The notes under the pieces were generated by a model that worked only from the letters and a program-made list of their open reading frames with translations, searched no databases and was not told where the DNA came from. Positions 1 through 5,692 of a DNA stretch of 5,934 nt are shown one piece after another. Origin of the DNA: an uncultured Ruminococcus sp. (GTDB lineage Bacteria; Bacillota; Clostridia; Oscillospirales; Acutalibacteraceae). Made by a program: the position numbers and the translations under genes. The stretch is from NCBI GenBank assembly GCA_902803035.1, contig CADCON010000099.1, positions 1-5,934 on the forward strand, in the 5' to 3' direction. How positions within the stretch are numbered: position 1 is the stretch's first letter; every line of letters starts with the position of its first letter.

Positions 1-1241
1 CCGCCCGCCACCGAGCAGCTCCACATACAGACAATGCCGAGATAGGTCGGGAATTTCACGTCGCCTGACGCCTTCAGGCTGTTGATGGTGACCAGGTTGC
101 TGGTTCTGCCAAATTCAAGGAAAATGCCGATGAACATGATCCGTCTGCCCATGGAAATGATGTCGGCTCCGACGGATACGGCGTCCGATCCGCTGGTGAA
201 CAACCCGAACGTGACCGGGCTGATGATGAAATTCAGGCAGGCGATGCAGGCGGAAACAATCAGCGCGCTGCGCATGGTTTTTCTGACCCGCTTGTAGGCG
301 AAATCGTAATGCCCCGCGCCGACGGCGTGACCCACAATGATGGTGGTTGCCATCGCCACCGACAGCGAATAAAGATAGGCGAAATTGCTCAGGATATTGG
401 CGTAAATCTTGGTGTTGATCGCCACAATACCGAGGGTATTGACAAAGCCCGTGACAAAGAGTTGCGAGATGTTGTAGGAGATGTTCTCCCCCGCGGTGGG
501 AATGCCCAGCTGGAGAAGCGTCTTGAGGATGTCCTTCGGAAACGGCCTGAGGGCTTTGACGGTGATCCTGCCGTCAATGAAGATACGGAAGAAAACAAAG
601 GCGGCCATCAATCCGAGGATCCGGCTCACGGTGGTGGACACCGCGACGCCCGACGCGCCGAGACCGAGCGACTTCAGCGGCCCGTAAAGGAAGAGGTAAT
701 TGCCGCAGACGTTGATTACATTCATCCCCAGCGAGATGATCATGCCGAAGATGGTCTTGCCGTTGCTCTGGAAGATTCTCGACAGCGTATCCAGCACCGC
801 GTGGGTGAAGATGAACCCTCCCACAATCCGCATATAGCTGCGGGCGTTGTCCATCATCGCGGGCGGCGTGTGAAGCAGCCGCATCAGGGCGTCGCTTCCG
901 ATATAGACCACCAGACTGACGAAAAGGCTCAGCACGAGATTGAAGGCAATACACACAGTGTAGATCTGACTGATCATTTCCTTTTTGCCCGCGCCGAGGT
1001 ACTGGGCGACCACCACGCCGCTTGCGCTGGAAATGACCGTAAAGGCAAGCGTCAGAAAACCAAGAATCTGATTGGCATTGCCGATCGCGCCCACCGCGGT
1101 CTGATCATATCCGCTGAGCATCAGGGTGTCGGCATATCCCAGCAGCATGGACAGCAGAGCCTGTACAAATATCGGCCAGGCGAGCCGGAAAACAGATGTG
1201 TTGATGACGCTGGCGGAATTTGAAACGCTTTGCTTGTTCAT
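1..1241 (-). CDS. MATE family efflux transporter (C-terminus beyond window edge)
   Basis: An open frame read leftward from an ATG at 1241-1239 stays open to the window edge, giving 413 complete codons; MATE proteins are usually about 450 residues, so roughly the last 40 are missing. The protein begins MNKQSVSNSA and is a chain of hydrophobic helices in two related halves. The matching loop motifs are AQYLGAGKKE near residues 79-88 and GHAVGAGHYDFAYKR near 304-318. A late FGRTSN...LKASGDVKFP block (about 377-397) is typical of one Firmicutes MATE subgroup. Family members sit in the cytoplasmic membrane and export drugs or organic cations using a Na+ or H+ gradient; the substrate cannot be read from sequence. 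An AGAGGA-type ribosome binding site lies 9-10 nt before the ATG. The gene is divergent from the AraC regulator at 1658, its probable controller (inference). I found no convincing consensus promoter on this strand, which would fit activator-dependent expression. Confidence 0.95.
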   Translation of the reverse strand, partial: MNKQSVSNSASVINTSVFRLAWPIFVQALLSMLLGYADTLMLSGYDQTAVGAIGNANQILGFLTLAFTVISSASGVVVAQYLGAGKKEMISQIYTVCIAFNLVLSLFVSLVVYIGSDALMRLLHTPPAMMDNARSYMRIVGGFIFTHAVLDTLSRIFQSNGKTIFGMIISLGMNVINVCGNYLFLYGPLKSLGLGASGVAVSTTVSRILGLMAAFVFFRIFIDGRITVKALRPFPKDILKTLLQLGIPTAGENISYNISQLFVTGFVNTLGIVAINTKIYANILSNFAYLYSLSVAMATTIIVGHAVGAGHYDFAYKRVRKTMRSALIVSACIACLNFIISPVTFGLFTSGSDAVSVGADIISMGRRIMFIGIFLEFGRTSNLVTINSLKASGDVKFPTYLGIVCMWSCSVAG

Positions 1242-1337
1242 ATTGAATAAATCCTCTCAACGAGAAACCAAAATTGGATAGATTCGGTATAACGTATAAA
1301 AACTTTAACTTATCAGAAATATTTTTCATCAAAACTA

Positions 1338-1366
1338 TTGACTTAACGCTACGATAATATTATAAT
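1338..1366 (+). promoter_or_regulatory. SigA-type promoter upstream of the AraC regulator
   Basis: TTGACT (1338-1343) is followed after exactly 17 nt by a perfect TATAAT (1361-1366). This is five of six -35 matches and six of six -10 matches at optimal spacing. Transcription would start near 1373 and run through a leader of about 285 nt to the ATG at 1658. The -10 overlaps the 10-bp palindrome ATAATATTAT (1354-1363), which may be chance in such AT-rich DNA. The promoter points away from the MATE gene, so it most simply serves the regulator. Confidence 0.75.
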
Positions 1367-1643
1367 TTTTTTAGAGGGAAATACAAGCAGTATTTTTCAA
1401 AATTCTTGCACTATCCGGCACGTATTGAAAAAAACGGCTATCGTGTCGCAACGGGCGTTTCTTTTCTCTGCCGGACAATTGATCCGATTGTGTGCGGATG
1501 ATGACGGAATTATTATTGTTTATCACTGACAGACCGCTTGATTGTTCATAATCTTTGTCGGAAAGTGTCAACGAAGCGTTGATTGGAAAATAAAATAATT
1601 CTGATTTGGAAAATAACGGCTATTGCACTATTTTGCGGAAACG

Positions 1644-1654
1644 AGGGAGGAAGG
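1644..1654 (+). promoter_or_regulatory. Ribosome binding site fixing the AraC regulator start
   Basis: The run AGGGAGGAAGG contains a near-perfect anti-SD match (GGAGG, 1646-1650) ending 7 nt before the ATG at 1658. This decides the start. The frame is open further upstream to a TTG at 1583, but that codon has no such site and the added 25 residues do not resemble an AraC N-terminus. Confidence 0.85.
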
Positions 1655-1657
1655 ACT

Positions 1658-2548
1658 ATGTATCCGGCGGACAAGGAAATTTCCGGTTATGTTGAAAAAA
1701 AGAAGCACGGCGACGCGCTTCTGCCATTCGTTATTTACGGCACCATGATGCCCACGCTTTTCTCTTCGTTCCCCCTGCACTGTCATGAGGAGATCGAAAT
1801 GGTGCTGTGCGATTGCGGAAAATGCAGATATACCGTATCGGGGGAGGAGATAGATATCGGATTCGGCGACATTCTGATCATCATGCCGTGGGTGCTTCAT
1901 TCCTTCCGGCTGGTGGAGGCAAAGGATTATTTTCTCGCCGCGACCTATCTTATTTCCGTGGATATGATCAACAATCATACGGTGGATATCTGCTCGTCCA
2001 AATACATCCAGCCCTTGCTGGAGAGAGAATGCAGCGATTACTGCGTGATCCGGTGCGGTTCGGAGCATTATGAGGAATTCAGGAATATCGCCGTTCCGCT
2101 GTTTGACACCTATTTTGATCATGACCGCTTCTTTGAACTGAAGCTGAAGAGCCTGATTACCGATCTGGTATTCAGACTGTTCAGCCACGGCTTCATCCGG
2201 ATCCGTTCGGACACGCCGGAAAGCAATGACGTCCGCATTGTCCGGCAGGTGGTCGATTATATTTCCGAAAAATACATGGAAAACATCACGCTCGCGGGGC
2301 TGGCGGAGCTGGTGAATATGAGCGAAACCGGACTTTCCCGCCTGTTCCGGAACGTCACGGGAATGTCCTGCATCGATTACGTCATCGAATACCGGCTGAC
2401 AAAGGCGATGGGATTCCTCCGCTCCACCGATAAGCCGATCATCGAAATAGCCTATGAAACCGGCTTCAACAATATCTCCTATTTCAACCGTACATTCAAG
2501 AAGCACTGCGGCCAGACGCCATCGGAATTCCGCAGGTACAAAAAATAA
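1658..2548 (+). CDS. AraC family transcriptional regulator with cupin sensor domain
   Basis: The 296-residue product has the usual AraC-family length and layout. An N-terminal cupin-like sensor (about residues 22-110) contains HCHEEIEMV (41-49) and GDILIIMPWVLHSF (70-83). A linker follows, then the C-terminal AraC/XylS DNA-binding domain (about 192-296) with two helix-turn-helix units: LAGLAELVNMSETGLSRLF (212-230) and IIEIAYETGFNNISYFNRTF (261-280), ending in the signature GQTPSEFRR. It should be a cytoplasmic DNA-binding regulator answering to a small ligand. The sensor is unusually rich in cysteine: C42, C51, C53, C56, C112, C125, C129 and C133. The divergent MATE gene is its likely target (context inference). 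The ligand is unknown. A strong ribosome binding site supports the ATG start, and a terminator begins a few bases after the TAA. Confidence 0.96.
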   Translation: MYPADKEISGYVEKKKHGDALLPFVIYGTMMPTLFSSFPLHCHEEIEMVLCDCGKCRYTVSGEEIDIGFGDILIIMPWVLHSFRLVEAKDYFLAATYLISVDMINNHTVDICSSKYIQPLLERECSDYCVIRCGSEHYEEFRNIAVPLFDTYFDHDRFFELKLKSLITDLVFRLFSHGFIRIRSDTPESNDVRIVRQVVDYISEKYMENITLAGLAELVNMSETGLSRLFRNVTGMSCIDYVIEYRLTKAMGFLRSTDKPIIEIAYETGFNNISYFNRTFKKHCGQTPSEFRRYKK

Positions 2549-2550
2549 AA

Positions 2551-2590
2551 AAACCTCCCCGTCCGGCGTGAATACCGTGCGGGGAGAAAT
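2551..2590. terminator. Bidirectional intrinsic terminator between convergent genes
   Basis: CTCCCCG (2555-2561) pairs perfectly with CGGGGAG (2580-2586), and a small inner CGG/CCG stem shortens the loop. An A-rich run on the left (2541-2553) becomes a strong U tract for the leftward transcript of the L,D-transpeptidase gene. On the right the hairpin is followed by AAATTTT, a weaker tract for the AraC transcript. It fills almost all of the 53-nt gap between the two convergent stop codons. Confidence 0.85.
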
Positions 2591-2601
2591 TTTACCCATG
2601 A

Positions 2602-3483
2602 TTACACAAACTGATTGGGATTCCATATTTCCTTGCTGTACTTGATATCCTTGAGCCCGGTGTTGTCCACCGGATAGCCCTCGGTTTCGGGCGTTTCGTC
2701 CGTGTACTGCGGGTGATAATTGGGATTTTTCGGGTCGGGATCGGTGGGATCCCAGCCGGAGGCGTCTACCTGGGGCATCAGATCCTTCAGCGCCTTGGTG
2801 AGCGAGGGATTTTTCTTGTTCTCGGTGATATGCACCGTTGTGCCGGCCTTGCAGTTTTCGTTGATCCACTTGGCGTTCTCGACCGTCAGACGGATGCATC
2901 CCCCGGAATCCGCCGTACCGAGCTTGGCGTAGCGTTTCTGGTCGAGCGCGTCCTTTTTCTTGTCGGTGTAGGGAACGGAATGGAAGAGGAAGTCGCCGGT
3001 GATCTGGGTGCAGTACTGGGCGTAAAGCGGAGAGCCGTGGCTTTTCATGGCGCGCCAGACGTTTCTGGCGGAATCGCGGTTTTCTTTCAGCTTCCAGTAT
3101 CCGGAGGGGAATTTATTGGGATTCTGCGCGGTGGAACACAGCATGACGCGCACGGGCTTGTCATATCTGCCGCTGGAACTGGTGGTGAATACGGTGATGA
3201 CCTGATTGGTCTTGTCCACCTCGATGAAGTAGGGATATTCAGGATAGAGCAGCTTGCCGTCCGAAGGAGAAACCTTCGCGGGCTCCGTCCCGCTTGTGGC
3301 AGGAATGTCGTCATACATGAGGTTGCTTCTGCTCACGACGTAATCTGCGAGGTTGTCCATGTCGATGGCGGCGCCCTTCCCGAACGGGTCGGAAAAATGC
3401 CTGACCAGCAACGCGTTGATGACCAGCAGGACGACGATTCCGCCCATTGCGGCGTAGATTTTCGCGGATGATTTTTCTTTCAA
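2602..3483 (-). CDS. Membrane-anchored L,D-transpeptidase (YkuD domain)
   Basis: The 293-residue protein has a short basic N-terminus and one hydrophobic segment (about residues 12-28), so it is probably an uncleaved signal anchor with the rest outside the membrane. The YkuD domain spans roughly 84-220: YFIEVDKTNQVITVF (85-99), the histidine of FHSVPY (H168), and SGGCIRL (193-199) with nucleophile C196. Such enzymes cross-link peptidoglycan stems (3-3 links) or attach ligands to the wall through a Cys acyl-enzyme. Two oddities: the usual [S/T]HGC motif has Gly at 194 in place of His, and H168 lies 25 residues before S193, more than the common 14-17. The block AKWINENCKAGTTVHI (204-219) fits clostridial homologs as I recall them. 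A hydrophilic Asp/Pro-rich tail (about 242-293) follows. The start is TTG, supported by a G-rich ribosome binding site and promoter; the next in-frame ATG (residue 13) would cut into the anchor. Confidence 0.93.
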   Translation of the reverse strand: MKEKSSAKIYAAMGGIVVLLVINALLVRHFSDPFGKGAAIDMDNLADYVVSRSNLMYDDIPATSGTEPAKVSPSDGKLLYPEYPYFIEVDKTNQVITVFTTSSSGRYDKPVRVMLCSTAQNPNKFPSGYWKLKENRDSARNVWRAMKSHGSPLYAQYCTQITGDFLFHSVPYTDKKKDALDQKRYAKLGTADSGGCIRLTVENAKWINENCKAGTTVHITENKKNPSLTKALKDLMPQVDASGWDPTDPDPKNPNYHPQYTDETPETEGYPVDNTGLKDIKYSKEIWNPNQFV

Positions 3484-3488
3484 ATCTG

Positions 3489-3500
3489 CCCCCCCTTTTT
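3489..3500 (-). promoter_or_regulatory. G-tract ribosome binding site of the L,D-transpeptidase gene
   Basis: Read on the minus strand this is AAAAAGGGGGGG, ending 5 nt before the TTG start codon (CAGAT between). It is the only plausible Shine-Dalgarno element near the N-terminus and so supports TTG at 3483 as the start. The site is made of an A5 and a G7 homopolymer, which is unusual. Confidence 0.65.
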
Positions 3501-3506
3501 CATTCT

Positions 3507-3535
3507 ATTTTATCGTCAACGGCGTGAGATGTCAA
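3507..3535 (-). promoter_or_regulatory. SigA-type promoter of the L,D-transpeptidase gene
   Basis: On the minus strand a perfect TTGACA (3535-3530) and TAAAAT (3512-3507) are separated by exactly 17 nt. Initiation would fall near 3500, leaving a leader of only about 17 nt that is almost entirely the ribosome binding site. The gene therefore appears to be transcribed alone, divergently from uvrC. Confidence 0.8.
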
Positions 3536-3573
3536 TAACGGCGGCTGAAATTTCAACATTATTTAATAAATTC

Positions 3574-3586
3574 CTGTTGTCAACAG
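3574..3586. repeat. Perfect 6+1+6 inverted repeat over the uvrC -35 element
   Basis: CTGTTG-T-CAACAG is a perfect palindrome with a single central base. It contains the proposed uvrC -35 hexamer TTGTCA (3577-3582) and, on the other strand, a consensus TTGACA. A dyad placed here would suit a repressor operator. It does not match the E. coli LexA box (spacing too short) or the Firmicutes LexA box (GAAC-N4-GTTC). A second palindrome, TGAAATTTCA, lies at 3546-3555. Confidence 0.5.
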
Positions 3587-3606
3587 CGCGGGAAAGGTGA
3601 TAAAAT
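3577..3606 (+). promoter_or_regulatory. Promoter of uvrC with extended -10
   Basis: TTGTCA (3577-3582) and TAAAAT (3601-3606) are separated by 18 nt, each matching five of six consensus bases. A TGn extension (TG at 3598-3599) directly precedes the -10. Transcription would start near 3613, giving a short leader that fits translation from TTG at 3640 better than from GTG at 3628. Confidence 0.75.
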
Positions 3607-3624
3607 AAGAAGTAACAATCGACC

Positions 3625-3631
3625 GGGGTGA
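3625..3631 (+). promoter_or_regulatory. Ribosome binding site selecting the uvrC TTG start
   Basis: GGGGTGA differs by one base from the anti-SD complement GAGGTGA and ends 8 nt before TTG at 3640-3642. The alternative in-frame GTG (3628-3630) is itself part of this element and has no Shine-Dalgarno sequence of its own upstream, so TTG is preferred. Confidence 0.65.
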
Positions 3632-3639
3632 ACACACAA

Positions 3640-5508
3640 TTGACGATCTATCATGAAAATCCGAAACTCAGCGAGCTGCGGCGCAAATCGATGAAGCTGC
3701 CGCTTCTGCCGGGCGTCTATATCATGCGCGACAAGCGGGACGCCATCATCTACATCGGCAAGGCCAAGGCGCTCAAAAACCGCGTCAGCCAGTATTTCGG
3801 CTCCCAGGAGGGACACGCCGAAAAGGTGCGCCGTATGGTGGAGAATGTGGATCATTTTGAATACATCATCACTGACACGGCGTATGAAGCGCTGGTGCTG
3901 GAATGCAGCCTGATCAAGCTGCACAAGCCGAAATACAATATCCTTCTCAAGGACGACAAGGGCTATCATTATGTCAAGATAACCGCGGAGGAATATCCCC
4001 GCATCGTCGAAGCCAAAAAGGTGGAGGACGACGGCGCGGAGTATCTCGGCCCCTACACCGGCAGCTTTGCCGTCAGACAGTCGGTGGACGAGGCGTGTAA
4101 GATTTTCCGCATTCCCACCTGCCGGCGCAGCTTTCCGCGGGACATCGGCAAGGGACGCCCCTGCCTGAATTATTCCATCGGCCTTTGCCTTGCCCCTTGC
4201 AGAGGGCGGCTGAAGAAGGAGATTTATGACGAAGCGATCAGCGAGGCGCGGGATTTCCTCAAGGGCGGCACGGAAACGTCGGTCGCGCGGCTGACCGAGC
4301 GCATGAACGAATGCGCCGAACGCTTGGAATTTGAAAAGGCCGCCCGCCTGCGCGACAGGATCAACGCCCTCCGGAAGATGAGCGAGAAGCAGAAGGTCAT
4401 CATGACCTCGGTGGAGGAACAGGACGTCAGCGCGCTGGCGCAAGGTTCCGGAAGCACCTGCTTCGAGGTTTTCCGTTTCAGGGGCGGAAGGCTCTGCGAC
4501 CGGGAGCAGTTTCTTGTGGACGAAATGACGGGCGACCTTCATCTCTGCCGCGCAGAATTCATCAAGCAGTACTATTCCATGCGGGAGGTGCCGCCGAGGG
4601 TCACGGTGGACGGGGAAACCGAGGACGCCGCGCTGATTGAGCAGATGCTCACCGAAAAGCTCGCCGACAGGCACGGCAGGAAGGTGCGTATTTCCGTCCC
4701 GCAGAAGGGGGAGCAGCTCCGCATTGTGGAGATGTGCCGCCAGAATGCCGCCGAATACCTCGCGCAGGCGAAGGGACGCACGGGCGAAACCACCGCCGCC
4801 GTTGACGAGCTGGGACGGCTGCTGGGGCTGGATTCGCCGCCCGAATACATCGAATCCTACGATATCTCCAACACACAGGGCGACGACAATGTCGCGGGCA
4901 TGGTGGTGTTTGAAAACGGACGGCCGCTCAGATCCGCCTACCGCCGGTTCAGAATCAAGACGGTCGAGGGGCAGGACGACTATGGCTCCATGCGGGAGGT
5001 CATCACCCGCCGGCTGCTGGAATACAATGCCCACAAGGAGGAGGGCAAGGGCTTCGGAAGGCTGCCCGACCTGATCCTTCTCGACGGCGGTGAGGGGCAC
5101 GTCAATGCCATCCGCCCGCTCATTGAGGCGTCAGGGCTGCCGATCGCGCTCTTCGGCATGGTCAAGGACAGCAAGCACAAGACCCGCGCCATCGCCGCCG
5201 GGGGGCGTGAAATCTCCCTGACCAGAAGCCGCGCGGCATTCACGCTGGTATCGACCATTCAGGACGAGGTTCACCGCTTTGCCATTACCTATCACCACGC
5301 CAGCCACGGCAAATCCGTCATCAGGAGCAGCCTGACCGAAATTGAGGGAATCGGCCCGGCAAGGGCGCGGGAGCTTCTCAAGCATTTCAAGACCATTTCC
5401 GCCGTCTATGAAGCTTCGGTGGAGGAGCTTTGCGGGGTCAAGGGCATGAACCGCACGGCGGCGGAGAACATCAAGGCCCGCAGGCGGAAGGATCATTCCG
5501 GGGAATGA
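3640..5508 (+). CDS. uvrC: Excinuclease ABC subunit C (UvrC)
   Basis: This complete 622-residue protein has the family's usual length and all its parts. UvrC joins the UvrB-DNA complex in nucleotide excision repair and cuts the damaged strand on both sides of the lesion. The N-terminal GIY-YIG nuclease makes the 3' cut: LPGVYIM (23-29), IIYIG (36-40), R48 and the conserved Glu of LVLE (E88). Four cysteines at 161, 175, 183 and 187 (C-x13-C-x7-C-x3-C) correspond to those reported to bind a 4Fe-4S cluster in E. coli UvrC. A UVR motif that contacts UvrB lies near 218-252. The RNase H-like domain makes the 5' cut, with acidic residues in SYDISN (D408), GQDDYGSM (D446/D447) and LLDGGEGH (D482) plus H545. 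Tandem helix-hairpin-helix motifs (about 566-613) bind DNA. The start is taken as TTG at 3640; GTG at 3628 would add 4 residues. No LexA box is seen, so SOS control is not supported. Confidence 0.97.
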   Translation: MTIYHENPKLSELRRKSMKLPLLPGVYIMRDKRDAIIYIGKAKALKNRVSQYFGSQEGHAEKVRRMVENVDHFEYIITDTAYEALVLECSLIKLHKPKYNILLKDDKGYHYVKITAEEYPRIVEAKKVEDDGAEYLGPYTGSFAVRQSVDEACKIFRIPTCRRSFPRDIGKGRPCLNYSIGLCLAPCRGRLKKEIYDEAISEARDFLKGGTETSVARLTERMNECAERLEFEKAARLRDRINALRKMSEKQKVIMTSVEEQDVSALAQGSGSTCFEVFRFRGGRLCDREQFLVDEMTGDLHLCRAEFIKQYYSMREVPPRVTVDGETEDAALIEQMLTEKLADRHGRKVRISVPQKGEQLRIVEMCRQNAAEYLAQAKGRTGETTAAVDELGRLLGLDSPPEYIESYDISNTQGDDNVAGMVVFENGRPLRSAYRRFRIKTVEGQDDYGSMREVITRRLLEYNAHKEEGKGFGRLPDLILLDGGEGHVNAIRPLIEASGLPIALFGMVKDSKHKTRAIAAGGREISLTRSRAAFTLVSTIQDEVHRFAITYHHASHGKSVIRSSLTEIEGIGPARARELLKHFKTISAVYEASVEELCGVKGMNRTAAENIKARRRKDHSGE

Positions 5509-5538
5509 CGGCTTCTTCCGGGCGGCATTGGTGGAATA

Positions 5539-5566
5539 TGACAAAAGCGCAACTGCTCTTTTGTCA
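5539..5566. repeat. Inverted repeat between uvrC and rsmD (9-bp arms)
   Basis: TGACAAAAG (5539-5547) and CTTTTGTCA (5558-5566) form perfect 9-bp arms around a 10-nt spacer. A third copy with one mismatch, CTTTTGTGA, stands at 5592-5600, 34 bp after the second. The stem would be AT-rich and no U tract follows it, so it is a poor intrinsic terminator, though it lies 31 nt after the uvrC stop where one is expected. The alternative is a protein-binding operator for the promoter at 5627-5655. Confidence 0.6.
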
Positions 5567-5626
5567 AATAAAACATGAATAAACCCTTGTACTTTTGTGA
5601 GTTTCGACATATTTGCTGCAAAATAC

Positions 5627-5655
5627 TTTACAGCGGGTAAATTATGCTGTATAAT
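5627..5655 (+). promoter_or_regulatory. SigA-type promoter of rsmD
   Basis: TTTACA (5627-5632) and a perfect TATAAT (5650-5655) are separated by exactly 17 nt. Initiation near 5662 would leave a leader of about 30 nt to the rsmD ATG. This suggests rsmD, and whatever follows it, is expressed independently of uvrC. Confidence 0.8.
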
Positions 5656-5692
5656 GAATCGGTAAAATACTGTGGCGAAAGGATTGCTGAGC

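Larger units (their letters stand above)
1242..1657. other. AT-rich divergent intergenic region, MATE / AraC regulator
   Basis: These 416 bases separate the two divergent start codons and are clearly richer in A+T than the flanking genes. They hold one near-consensus rightward promoter (1338-1366) and a leader of about 285 nt before the regulator ATG. Within the leader I see a weak stem of CGGCACG with CGTGTCG (about 1416-1448, 7 pairs including one G-U, long loop) and a tight inverted repeat TCAACG-AAG-CGTTGA at 1568-1582. There are also two tiny open frames that meet at an ATGA overlap at 1498-1501. No known riboswitch class, tRNA or convincing protein gene is visible. If the AraC protein acts locally, its operators should lie here, but I could not identify a direct-repeat pair with confidence. 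Confidence 0.6.

Noticed and set aside
309..1223. Open frame of 304 codons on the plus strand opposite the MATE gene
   Set aside because: It is rich in His, Arg, Asp and Gly with no hydrophobic core pattern, a typical antisense shadow of a membrane protein gene.
1242..1400. SigA promoter for the MATE gene on the minus strand
   Set aside because: Candidates such as TTAAGT-17-AATATT or TATACG without a matching -35 score too poorly to call.
1371..1571. Minus-strand frame of 66 codons in the intergenic region
   Set aside because: It has a TTG start without a Shine-Dalgarno, no recognisable domain, and runs antisense through the proposed leader.
1583..1657. Upstream extension of the AraC gene to a TTG at 1583
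   Set aside because: The strong AGGGAGGAAGG site directly before ATG 1658 and the typical 296-residue length favour the shorter protein.
1628..2899. Open frame of 423 codons on the minus strand opposite the AraC gene and the end of the transpeptidase gene
   Set aside because: It runs through the terminator and antisense to a clear AraC regulator; no domain or ribosome binding site supports it.
3574..3586. SOS (LexA) box upstream of uvrC
   Set aside because: The arms CTGT and ACAG are present but separated by 5 nt instead of 8, and no GAAC-N4-GTTC is seen, so SOS control is not supported.
3580..5100. Open frame of 506 codons on the minus strand opposite uvrC
   Set aside because: It lies opposite a fully conserved uvrC, has no recognisable domain, and shows the biased composition expected from the antisense of GC-rich codons.
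5509..5600. Classical intrinsic terminator for uvrC
   Set aside because: The 5539-5566 inverted repeat is AT-rich and followed by AATAAAAC rather than a U tract, so it is listed as a repeat instead.
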